Counted from the first letter of the stretch, positions 1 through 6,896 are shown. The stretch is 12,156 bases of DNA from an uncultured Lachnospiraceae bacterium (GCA_934371505.1 CAKRNW010000069.1:1-12156); one strand, 5' to 3'. Notes: generated from the sequence alone by a model not told the origin. Numbers and translations are program-made.

Positions 1-623
1 CTATCTAAATGATAGTCCTCCCTCGATTCAATCAGCAATAATTGCACCTTATCATAGAACGCCTCCTGATACAGCAGTTCTATCTGTTCTTTGGTCAGGT
101 AAGATTTTATATTTACCAGTACCAATACTTTAACATTCAATAACCGCTGGAGTAGTTTTATGTATTGACAGATACTGGACAACAAGTCTCCCGTTTCTTC
201 CACAAATTTTATGTCTCCCAGCTTTAGAAAACTTCCCATCTCTATAGCATCCGCATATTCCAATTCATAGGGCAGATGTGCCGTCACTTGTTCCCATAGC
301 CTCAATACTTCCGCTTGTACAGTTAAATACTCACTGTAAAAAAATCCCGACAATTCTTCCTTCAGTTCCGTTTGTAGTTTCGTCTGCATTTTCCTACAAT
401 TTGCTGTTATTCCAAAGGGATTGATAACAATGTCCATGTCCTTAGATATTGAACATTCCTTTTCTCCCTGTGACAACAAAAATTTGCCCTCTCCACCGTT
501 TATCTGGGCATACAATTCAGAAAGAATGGCTACATATATCTGTGGTTCTTCTATTACCACCTGGTTTACCATGTTTTCCTTAAACTGAACATCCAGATTC
601 CACTCTGCATTTATCAATCTCAC
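1..623 (-). CDS. csn2: Csn2, type II-A spacer acquisition protein (3' end cut by window edge)
   Basis: I translated this frame by hand from a GTG start at 621-623, which overlaps the cas2 stop as GTGA (4 nt). The product begins M(V)RLINAEWNLDVQF and 207 codons are visible, ending ...LLLIESREDYHLD at the edge. Csn2 proteins usually have about 220 residues, so only the last dozen or so should be missing. Csn2 is a ring-forming DNA-end-binding protein that works with Cas1, Cas2 and Cas9 in choosing and inserting new spacers; it defines subtype II-A. The N-terminal RLINxEW start, the internal INPFGI segment and the near-terminal LLLIESR strand fit the family. No ATG lies near the start; an AGGAG lies 12 nt upstream (636-640), slightly far, so translation is probably coupled to cas2. 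The CRISPR array is expected just beyond position 1. Confidence 0.93.
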   Translation of the reverse strand, partial: MRLINAEWNLDVQFKENMVNQVVIEEPQIYVAILSELYAQINGGEGKFLLSQGEKECSISKDMDIVINPFGITANCRKMQTKLQTELKEELSGFFYSEYLTVQAEVLRLWEQVTAHLPYELEYADAIEMGSFLKLGDIKFVEETGDLLSSICQYIKLLQRLLNVKVLVLVNIKSYLTKEQIELLYQEAFYDKVQLLLIESREDYHLD

Positions 624-940
624 AAGACCACTAATCTCCTATCATCATTCAGCACATCCAGTTGGCTCTCACCTGCAATATATTCCATTTTTGCATATTG
701 TTTTTCCGTCACCCGCAATAATTGAACCAACCCGGTTGGCGGTTTATTTTTGCGTAAAGCATCAATAACAGAATCCGCTGCCACAGGATTCTGGGCGATT
801 TTACAATACACAGATTCCTGTAGCATTAAAAATCCATTTTTCAACAGATATTTACGAAATAATGTATACGCTCGCCGCTCCGCGGCGGTTGTAACCGGTA
901 AGTCAAACATCACAAGAATTCTCATATACCTATAACTCAT
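620..940 (-). CDS. cas2: Cas2, CRISPR adaptation endoribonuclease-fold protein
   Basis: The 106-residue protein has a single ferredoxin-like fold. It starts MSYRYMRILVMFDLP, the pattern typical of II-A Cas2 proteins, with the conserved Asp at position 13 at the end of the first strand. Cas2 dimers bridge two Cas1 dimers to form the integrase that inserts spacers at the leader end of the array. The length is normal for the family. The ATG at 938-940 lies inside the end of cas1 (11 nt overlap), with a TAAGG about 10 nt upstream. Met6 would remove the overlap, but the MSYRYM start is conserved in relatives, so I keep the longer form. The stop overlaps the csn2 GTG, implying translational coupling. 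Confidence 0.96.
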   Translation of the reverse strand: MSYRYMRILVMFDLPVTTAAERRAYTLFRKYLLKNGFLMLQESVYCKIAQNPVAADSVIDALRKNKPPTGLVQLLRVTEKQYAKMEYIAGESQLDVLNDDRRLVVL

Positions 941-1805
941 GGGAATAAAACCTTATTTGCGAAACATCCTCATCACTGATTGCGTCAAACACACTTTTGC
1001 AATAAATCTTAATTGCATTTGCTACATATTCTTTTCGTTCATTCACAAAAATTTCCATATTAAGGATGTCAACCAACTGCATCTTCTGCTCATGTTGTAA
1101 TTCTGAGAACTGTAATTGAAGTACCCTTCTGTCAACTAATGGACGGAAAGGTTCCATCAAATCCGATGCCAGATTGAAGGGATTAAACATATTGTCATGG
1201 AATAGTCCCAACTGTGTCAGATAGCCATTCGCTGTAATCTCTCTGGTAAATGCAGACAGCAGAATACTATATCCATAATTGAGCGCAGCATTTGCGACAT
1301 TATCCACACTTCGGCTAAAGTCTTTCCCAAATAAGGCGTTGAAATATACTTTAGCCGCATGGCCTTCACGATTTGTCGCATCTCCCAGTTCCATTTCTTC
1401 CAGATACTGCCCCAACAGATCGGCCTCCTCCTTTTTCTCCCTAAGAAGCAGCACTTCCCGCTGTTTGCGAATTTTCTCCGATACAATTTCTGTCCACATT
1501 TGTACCTTGATTTTGTCGCTCCATGCAATCTGATTTCTAATTTTCAAGCTGGTGTCATGGGCGCCATAATAAGGGAGCAGTTCTGACGACGGATTTCGTT
1601 TTGCATCGCAAAAAATCACTTTAATTTTCTTATCCGTCAATTCTGCCAGAAGTGCCGCAGTCAACGAAACTGCTGTGGATTCAATCAATAGCAGCCGAAT
1701 TTCACTCAGATGGATTTTGGTAACCGTATCCTTGCGCACTACCAGATATCCCATTTGATAGTCAAGTTTTGCACTACTTACTATCACCACTGTACGCCAA
1801 CTCAT
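930..1805 (-). CDS. cas1: Cas1, CRISPR integrase (type II-A)
   Basis: The 291-residue protein begins MSWRTVVIVSSAKLDY, as II Cas1 proteins do. It has an N-terminal beta domain (about 1-80) and a C-terminal helical catalytic domain. The metal-binding residues are visible: Glu147 in NREGHAAKVYF, His203 in LGLFHDN and Glu218 in SDLMEPFRP. Cas1 is the metal-dependent integrase that joins spacer ends to the CRISPR repeat and acts as a complex with Cas2. Its ATG (1803-1805) overlaps the cas9 TGA as ATGA. No clear Shine-Dalgarno sequence precedes it, so it probably depends on translation of cas9. Length and catalytic set are complete, so it should be active. Confidence 0.97.
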   Translation of the reverse strand: MSWRTVVIVSSAKLDYQMGYLVVRKDTVTKIHLSEIRLLLIESTAVSLTAALLAELTDKKIKVIFCDAKRNPSSELLPYYGAHDTSLKIRNQIAWSDKIKVQMWTEIVSEKIRKQREVLLLREKKEEADLLGQYLEEMELGDATNREGHAAKVYFNALFGKDFSRSVDNVANAALNYGYSILLSAFTREITANGYLTQLGLFHDNMFNPFNLASDLMEPFRPLVDRRVLQLQFSELQHEQKMQLVDILNMEIFVNERKEYVANAIKIYCKSVFDAISDEDVSQIRFYSHEL

Positions 1806-4800
1806 AATTTTAACAAATCAATGCGGCGTTCCTGTAGTCCGGTTGCCGATTGTGTAATTAAAATCATTTCGGAACAATCACTAATCTTTTTACCCATTAA
1901 ACATTTTCCAGAATTGGCACTTCCACCAATCTCTTTCATGTCTGCTGTTACGCAGCTTAATTGGAACCATTCCACCAGATTCATAAGAATCTGGCATTGG
2001 TTCGGTATCGACAACCTGATAAACTTTTCTCTTCCCTCCTGCAATATCGTTTGCAGGGATGCCTTTTTGTTCCTATAAATGCCATCAGTTAATTTTTCCA
2101 ACAATATATCATACAACTTTTGATTGCACTCTTCAGTTATGATTAGCTGCCCTTCCCTTTTTTCTTCAAAGTATTGCCCGCTAACTGCTTTCTCTATTTT
2201 TTTCAGGTAAATTGCATCCTCATTATTCAAAATGAGAGGAACTGCACTTTCCAGGTATATCCGCTTGCCAGTTTTTCCTACAATATAGTAATAAAAACCA
2301 TCAATCTTTAAAAGTGACTTATATCGAATACAACGATACTTAATCTGAAGGTCTGAAATTACTTTTCCCGGATTTTCTTTCTCTAATGAATCCTGCAAAT
2401 AACGTAATAAAGTTTCGTCTGATATATTTTCCGCATTTCCAAGATAACCGGGAATTGCCTCCAGACTTAACACGGATTTTCCTTTTACCCGGTAAGATGC
2501 CAGGGTATAAAACATATTATTAATAGAAGTTCTGCCACCGTATTTTGTCACATCACACAGACGCGGGTCACTTCCCTTCACTGCTATATATCCTTGACCT
2601 TTTGCCGTTTCCTTGTTATAAATCGTATCCTTTCTGGTAATTCCTCCATGGACAGTATAACAACGTTTGGTAATCAACGGCGTGCTCCTCGCCATCACCT
2701 TTTTCACGATATGAATGGTGGAATTTTTCTCATCCTTTGTTCCAATCCACGCCGTTTCATCGCCACGTTGTACTGTATATTCGAAAAATTTATCCATGTG
2801 GTACTTATACAAATCTTTCTGCGGATTCTTTTCTGCCTCACGGATAAAATTAATCGGATTTGCCGTAAATTTCACATAATACGCATTTCCCACCACAATG
2901 TTCAGGTAAGCATCCTGGGCATGATGAAAATCATTGAGACAACGCACTTTTTCCAGATTAAATTTGTGCCGGAATGCAGATACCTCTCCCGCTTTGGAAA
3001 ACACCACCATTGTGTCTGGGAATATCTGGCGCAATATCTGGGTAATTGCCTTGGTTCCCTGTCTTGTTTCAACCAGCTGCCTGCTGATAAATCCTGCTTT
3101 TTCTTCCTCTGAAAAAGGTGTAGTTCTAATCAAACGCTGATGTTTTTCCCTGGAAATAAAATTCTTATCTGCAAGCATTTTCCAAAGCTGATATCGGGCT
3201 CGCTGAATTTCCCGTTCTATCGGATAACTATCACCTTTCCTTGCATTTTTCTGTTTTTTCACCAGGATTAAATTATTCTCAATGCTGTCATCTTTCACGA
3301 AATGTCTCGGATAAATATGATCAATGTCATACAGGTTATCGTTAAAGAGGTCTGCTAATTCGATGGTTTCTCCCGTATACATGCACTTGCCCATCTGCCG
3401 ATAATACAAGTACAGTTTCTTGATGCGGAAATCTGCCTCCGGTCTGTCCTCAATTTCCTTGCGCCATGCTTTTTCCTCACCTTTCAATGCACTATATAAA
3501 TCCAGCAGCTTTTTCTTGCGTGAGTCCTTACGCTCCCCTTTTTCTCCATCTTCTCTGGGCATTTCCACATAAACTCTGTCAGGGGTCTGTCCCAATGTCT
3601 GTTTCAATTCTAAAAGAATCTTCATAGTCTGCCAGAGCATCCGCTTGACCGGTGCAGACAAATACATCCCGCCTAGGTCTTCAATCGTCCATTCTTCCAA
3701 CGTTTTCTCTTTTTCTTTGATTTGTTCCTGTAGTGCCTCTTTGTAGGTATACCGCTCACTCAGCAGTTCCATCAGGTTGTCATTGGTTTCCCACAACGCC
3801 ATGATGACACTTCTTTCGCTGTCCTGCCTGGAAGTTCCTCTTAAATATAAAAATTCCCGGGACAGATTTCCCCATCCCTCAAACTTAAATCCCAGTATCC
3901 GTTTAATCTGCTTTTCATCCAACAATTCCGAATATTCTTCTTCAATGCGCTCTCGCAAGTAGGATTTATCATTTCCATAAACGGTTGCCCAGAAAATGAT
4001 TTGTTCTGCCATGGCGGTCTGCTTATCGTTAAAAAATCCCTCTCCAAACACGCCTCTGAATTTGCCCACGGAAGATAACGAGGCTTTAAATCCTGTTAAA
4101 TCAATTCCAGACAAAAAGTCGGTGTCATCCTTTTCCACCCAGCCGCTTAACTGACAATGTCTTACAATCTGTGCAATAGAAACACGTTTTCCTTTTATGA
4201 AAAGTGAATTATATAAATCCTGTTTCTGCTCTACTGTAATTTTTTCTCCATGGATTTTTAAATTGTTCAGTTCATTCAATACCATGAACTTTTCATACAA
4301 CAAAGAATTTTTAGGCAGCGTCTTCTCCTGTGTCAGGTAGGAACAGTGCCGTACCATACGTTCTATAAACTTCTCTGCCGCCTCTTTGGTGTCAAACTTT
4401 TCCTCTAAATTCCATGGATAAACTTTTCCCGGTGCAATCCGCCTTGCCCACTCGTTGTACCCTTTTTCATCCAAATGTTCCTGCCCCAAAGGTCCAATAT
4501 AATAGGGAATCCGAAAGCTAAACAGTTGGATGATACGCTCTGCCACCGTCAGTTGAGATTCATCTTTTTCCTTCAAAAAAGGTAAATAGGTGGCTGCATT
4601 TTTCAGAATTTTGCGCATCTCCTTTACATAAACCTGATTGGGAATAACGCCGTTATCCGCAGTCAACTGTTTCGGCAAAAAAGTTTCACTTTCTATTTTG
4701 GACAAAATCAATGCTACGTCCTGATCGTCCTGAGGACACTGTCCCAACAGCTTGCGAATTGTCTTATATAAATCCTCCCGGCTCCGTCCTTTCCCTTCAT

Positions 4801-5917
4801 TTCTTCTGACCTTGCCTGATTCCTTGCTGTTTACGCTCCCAATATACGCACTGTAATTTCCAGGCTCCATAACCCGGAACATTTTGTCATATCCTTCCGG
4901 ATTATATTTCTTCAAGACACATTTTAATAATTGAAGGTCTTTTTTATGTTCCTCGTAGCTTTCCACCCTGGCATAGGTCAGATAAGCATACCCCTTTAAA
5001 ATATTCGCTAAAAGTCCGATATCATGCACGGCTTTTGCCGCCAGCAGTAATTCAAAGTAGTCATCCCCCACCAGTTCCTTGACCTGGGTTTCCTTTTCCT
5101 CATAATTAGAGTCGCGAAAACTGATGGAAAGAGTCTTGTTTTCCTCTCCTAAAATTTCAGAGCCGTAGATATTCACTAATTTTCCAGCATTGCCGCATAC
5201 TAATTTTAGGAGTTCGTAAGCTGCTTTGTCGGATTTACTTATCCCCATATAAGTTGACAATTTTTCCAGAATCCTACTTCTGGAAATCCCCTTCTCGCCC
5301 AAGATGTTTTCTATTTCCCTGGCATCTAACTGCGGGTCAAACGCAATATCAAAATAACCGGCTGTGTCCACCAATTCCTGATAAGCTGCGTTCATATCTG
5401 TTTCCGTTTCTTCTGCAGAAAGTGCGGTATTTAAAAAGTGTCCACGATGTTTGAACATATTTAATAACGCCAGATAAACCAGCCTGACATCATGTGCCTC
5501 ACTGGTTTCCAAAAGTTCTTTTCTCAAATGAAAAATGGTAGGATATTTTTCAAAATAGTCTTTGTCGGTAAAATTGGCATCCGCAAACAGTGCATACTTC
5601 TGTTGGTTTCCCTCACTCCTGTCCTCTTTCCAAAATTTGCTTTCCTCTAAACGGACAAAAAAGCCGGCATCCATTTTGCTGATTTCTTCATAAAAATATT
5701 CTTTCAACACGCCGCAGCGAGCCACTTCCCTCTGACGCCGTCTACGACTTACACGATATCCTCTCCGCTCGGCACTTGTGTCTGCCCTGTCAAAAAGTCT
5801 GGCTCCCCACAAATCCTTCCCTTTTGCACGCATAAGCTGATAGTTCTGGTCAGTTACCACCCAGCCCACAGAATTTGTTCCTAAATCCAGTCCCCAATAC
5901 ATCTTGCGTTCTTCCAT
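1802..5917 (-). CDS. cas9: Cas9, RNA-guided DNA endonuclease (type II-A)
   Basis: This 1371-residue protein is close in length to SpCas9. Visible parts, in order: RuvC-I with Asp11 in GLDLGTNSVGW; an arginine-rich bridge helix at about 51-75; a helical REC lobe at about 76-730, with FKHRGHFL at 155-162; RuvC-II with Glu785 in VYVEMPRE; HNH with Asp866-His867 in YDIDHIYPR and the likely metal-binding Asn891; RuvC-III with His999 and Asp1002 in FHHAQDAYLN; and a C-terminal PAM-interacting domain ending LITQSATGLQERRIDLL, the usual II-A tail. All catalytic residues are present. It cuts target DNA with crRNA plus tracrRNA and helps Csn2/Cas1/Cas2 select PAM-bearing spacers. The ATG at 5915-5917 has AAGGGG 5 nt upstream; Met6 is a weaker alternative. 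cas1 follows with a 4-nt overlap. The PAM cannot be read from the sequence. Confidence 0.98.
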   Translation of the reverse strand: MEERKMYWGLDLGTNSVGWVVTDQNYQLMRAKGKDLWGARLFDRADTSAERRGYRVSRRRRQREVARCGVLKEYFYEEISKMDAGFFVRLEESKFWKEDRSEGNQQKYALFADANFTDKDYFEKYPTIFHLRKELLETSEAHDVRLVYLALLNMFKHRGHFLNTALSAEETETDMNAAYQELVDTAGYFDIAFDPQLDAREIENILGEKGISRSRILEKLSTYMGISKSDKAAYELLKLVCGNAGKLVNIYGSEILGEENKTLSISFRDSNYEEKETQVKELVGDDYFELLLAAKAVHDIGLLANILKGYAYLTYARVESYEEHKKDLQLLKCVLKKYNPEGYDKMFRVMEPGNYSAYIGSVNSKESGKVRRNEGKGRSREDLYKTIRKLLGQCPQDDQDVALILSKIESETFLPKQLTADNGVIPNQVYVKEMRKILKNAATYLPFLKEKDESQLTVAERIIQLFSFRIPYYIGPLGQEHLDEKGYNEWARRIAPGKVYPWNLEEKFDTKEAAEKFIERMVRHCSYLTQEKTLPKNSLLYEKFMVLNELNNLKIHGEKITVEQKQDLYNSLFIKGKRVSIAQIVRHCQLSGWVEKDDTDFLSGIDLTGFKASLSSVGKFRGVFGEGFFNDKQTAMAEQIIFWATVYGNDKSYLRERIEEEYSELLDEKQIKRILGFKFEGWGNLSREFLYLRGTSRQDSERSVIMALWETNDNLMELLSERYTYKEALQEQIKEKEKTLEEWTIEDLGGMYLSAPVKRMLWQTMKILLELKQTLGQTPDRVYVEMPREDGEKGERKDSRKKKLLDLYSALKGEEKAWRKEIEDRPEADFRIKKLYLYYRQMGKCMYTGETIELADLFNDNLYDIDHIYPRHFVKDDSIENNLILVKKQKNARKGDSYPIEREIQRARYQLWKMLADKNFISREKHQRLIRTTPFSEEEKAGFISRQLVETRQGTKAITQILRQIFPDTMVVFSKAGEVSAFRHKFNLEKVRCLNDFHHAQDAYLNIVVGNAYYVKFTANPINFIREAEKNPQKDLYKYHMDKFFEYTVQRGDETAWIGTKDEKNSTIHIVKKVMARSTPLITKRCYTVHGGITRKDTIYNKETAKGQGYIAVKGSDPRLCDVTKYGGRTSINNMFYTLASYRVKGKSVLSLEAIPGYLGNAENISDETLLRYLQDSLEKENPGKVISDLQIKYRCIRYKSLLKIDGFYYYIVGKTGKRIYLESAVPLILNNEDAIYLKKIEKAVSGQYFEEKREGQLIITEECNQKLYDILLEKLTDGIYRNKKASLQTILQEGREKFIRLSIPNQCQILMNLVEWFQLSCVTADMKEIGGSANSGKCLMGKKISDCSEMILITQSATGLQERRIDLLKL

Positions 5918-5941
5918 ATTTACCCCTTTTACACTAATTTG

Positions 5942-5970
5942 TTGACATCGTACAATTCTTGTGCTATTTT
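5942..5970 (+). promoter_or_regulatory. tracrRNA promoter
   Basis: A perfect -35 box TTGACA (5942-5947) is followed after 17 nt by TATTTT (5965-5970), a fair sigma-A -10 box. The predicted start is near 5977, at the 5' edge of the tracrRNA antirepeat. The promoter sits only 24 bp from the cas9 start codon and points away from cas9. Exact start is inferred. Confidence 0.72.
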
Positions 5971-5976
5971 AAGAAT

Positions 5977-6050
5977 GCAAACTTACAAGGTGAGTGCAAA
6001 TAAGGCTTTAGCCGACATCGTTTACCTGCATTGTGCAGTGACTTTTTTTT
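5977..6050 (+). ncRNA. tracrRNA
   Basis: This RNA gene lies upstream of cas9 on the opposite strand, a usual position in type II-A loci. It comprises an antirepeat (about 5977-6003, GCAAACTTACAAGGTGAG followed by TGCAAATAAGG), a nexus hairpin GGC-TTTA-GCC (6004-6013) followed by GACATC, and a 3' hairpin CTGCA-TTG-TGCAG (6026-6038) with eight T (6043-6050). The AATAAGGCTTTAGCC stretch matches the layout of known streptococcal tracrRNA nexus regions, which also carry ATAAGGC followed by a GCC-type closing arm. The tracrRNA pairs with the crRNA repeat, permits processing and is needed for Cas9 activity. Pairing the antirepeat predicts a repeat beginning roughly GTTTGCA and containing CCTTGTAAG; the array that would prove this lies outside the window. 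It has fewer 3' hairpins than the S. pyogenes RNA. Confidence 0.85.
6020..6050 (+). terminator. tracrRNA intrinsic terminator
   Basis: A stem CTGCA (6026-6030) / TGCAG (6034-6038) with loop TTG is extended at its base by imperfect pairing of GTTTAC with TGAC (6020-6025 with 6039-6042), and is followed by eight T at 6043-6050. It also forms the last structural hairpin of the tracrRNA. Confidence 0.82.
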
Positions 6051-6085
6051 GTAACACCTTGTTTTTTGTGCAGTTTTACTTCTTT

Positions 6086-6115
6086 ATACTAGCATAAGAT
6101 TCTTAAAATTTGCAA
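6086..6115 (-). promoter_or_regulatory. Probable cas operon promoter
   Basis: On the minus strand, TTGCAA (6110-6115) and TAGTAT (6086-6091) are separated by 18 nt, and TGC directly precedes the -10 (extended -10 form). The predicted start near 6079 gives a leader of about 160 nt before cas9, running antisense through the whole tracrRNA gene. I found no comparable promoter in the short gap between cas9 and the tracrRNA promoter. The boxes are imperfect, so this is inferred. Confidence 0.55.
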
Positions 6116-6169
6116 CAGATATTAGAAATATAGGTTGAACCTTTATGAAACATAGTTTTGCTTATGCTA
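6090..6169. repeat. 9-bp inverted repeat at the cas promoter
   Basis: TAGCATAAG (6090-6098) has an inverted copy CTTATGCTA (6161-6169). The left arm lies in the spacer and edge of the -10 box of the putative cas promoter and directly abuts the ATTCTTAAAAT arm. Possible operator; function unknown. Confidence 0.55.
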
Positions 6170-6321
6170 TACATTTTAGAAAAAGTGGAATTTGCCTTTC
6201 TAATCAGCAAATACTTCGGGTTACATAGGCTGACACATTACGGATACGCTCAAATTTCACTCTAATGCTTACCCTCTACCTTACGCAGGTAATCGAAATA
6301 AAAACATCATCCTTCTCGTCC

Positions 6322-6340
6322 TGAAATAGGTACTATTTCA
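6322..6340. repeat. Perfect 8-bp hairpin/palindrome
   Basis: TGAAATAG (6322-6329) and CTATTTCA (6333-6340) are perfect inverted copies separated by GTA. There is no T-run on either side, so it is not a normal terminator. It may be a protein-binding palindrome; no gene start lies next to it. Confidence 0.6.
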
Positions 6341-6386
6341 AAATAAATTCCATCTCACTATAAAAAACTCTTACAAAATTGGTTCT

Positions 6387-6406
6387 TATTATAAAGTATT
6401 ATAAAG
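6387..6406. repeat. Tandem 10-bp repeat
   Basis: TATTATAAAG occurs twice head to tail (6387-6396 and 6397-6406). Each copy carries a -10-like TATTAT or TATAAA, but no convincing -35 or downstream gene accompanies it. Confidence 0.6.
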
Positions 6407-6448
6407 CTTTTTGTCTGCTTATGGTCATATATACTAGATTTTTGAAAT

Positions 6449-6665
6449 TTTACCCAGCAACTCTTCGTGTGGATCGCTTTTCTGGTGTTTCAATCTGTAT
6501 TATGGAAACCTTCTGGGTAAATCTGTGGTTTCTTTCAATTTTTACCCAAGAAATCGGGCAAGATCCGGGCAAACGGAACTGTTTAAGTCGTATTTGCCCA
6601 AAGCATCCTTGTTTTCCCCCTAAACTGTCAAAATTTCTTTATATTTCCATCACCCTTCGGGCAAA
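6449..6665. repeat. Cluster of TTTRCCC / GGGYAAA motifs
   Basis: TTTRCCC occurs at 6449, 6541 and 6593, and the inverse GGGYAAA (once GGGCAAG) at 6515, 6556, 6567 and 6659. Pairs 6449/6515 and 6593/6659 have the same internal spacing and are 144 bp apart. The copies at 6556 and 6567 are 11 bp apart, one helical turn. The sequences between them are not clearly alike, so this is not a simple duplication. Confidence 0.45.
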
Positions 6666-6806
6666 ATTGAAAGTTTTAGATCTATATGCCCATATGGATA
6701 AATCATCAAAAATATATCGATAATTACAAACACCTACTCGCTGACAATATACTAAAATTTCTAAGGAATTTGCACTGATTGTATTATCAATTCGTGTAAT
6801 AATATA

Positions 6807-6836
6807 ATTGTATCAAAAAAACAAGTGTAAATGCAA
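6807..6836 (-). promoter_or_regulatory. Possible minus-strand promoter of unknown target
   Basis: TTGCAT (6831-6836) and TACAAT (6807-6812) are spaced by 18 nt on the minus strand. It points into the gene-free interval and ultimately toward the cas operon. In AT-rich DNA this may be chance; no transcript is otherwise indicated. Confidence 0.25.
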
Positions 6837-6896
6837 GATTTCTATATATTATCGAACAAATAGCAACTTACCGACTCTTTGCACACACTTTCCTAT

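Larger units (their letters stand above)
5966..6109. repeat. 11-bp inverted repeat linking the tracrRNA and cas promoters
   Basis: ATTTTAAGAAT (5966-5976) recurs perfectly in inverted form as ATTCTTAAAAT (6099-6109). The left arm overlaps the tracrRNA -10 box and abuts the antirepeat; the right arm fills part of the spacer between the -35 and -10 boxes of the putative cas promoter. It could be a shared operator, a guide/target pair or chance in AT-rich DNA. Confidence 0.7.
6116..6896. other. Non-coding interval between the cas promoter and the pyrF terminator
   Basis: About 780 bp of AT-rich DNA without a credible gene. The only sizeable reading frame (6379-6723, plus strand) begins with TTG, lacks a ribosome site and encodes an unremarkable sequence. 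The interval contains a hairpin (6322-6340), a 10-bp tandem repeat (6387-6406), a cluster of TTTRCCC/GGGYAAA motifs (6449-6665) and one possible minus-strand promoter (6807-6836). On the plus strand 6200-6266 encodes a short open stretch reading KYFGLHRLTHYGYAQISL before a stop; I do not recognise it. The interval may be decayed coding or mobile DNA, or a long regulatory spacer. Confidence 0.6.

Noticed and set aside
2594..3112. 172-codon plus-strand open frame inside cas9
   Set aside because: Antisense shadow of a clear cas9 coding region, with no start signals and no family resemblance.
6200..6266. Short plus-strand peptide KYFGLHRLTHYGYAQISL as a gene fragment
   Set aside because: Too short and unrecognised; noted in the interval entry but not called a pseudogene.
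6379..6723. 114-codon open frame on the plus strand in the gene-free interval
   Set aside because: It starts with TTG, has no ribosome site, encodes no recognisable domain and lies across the motif cluster; most likely a chance frame.
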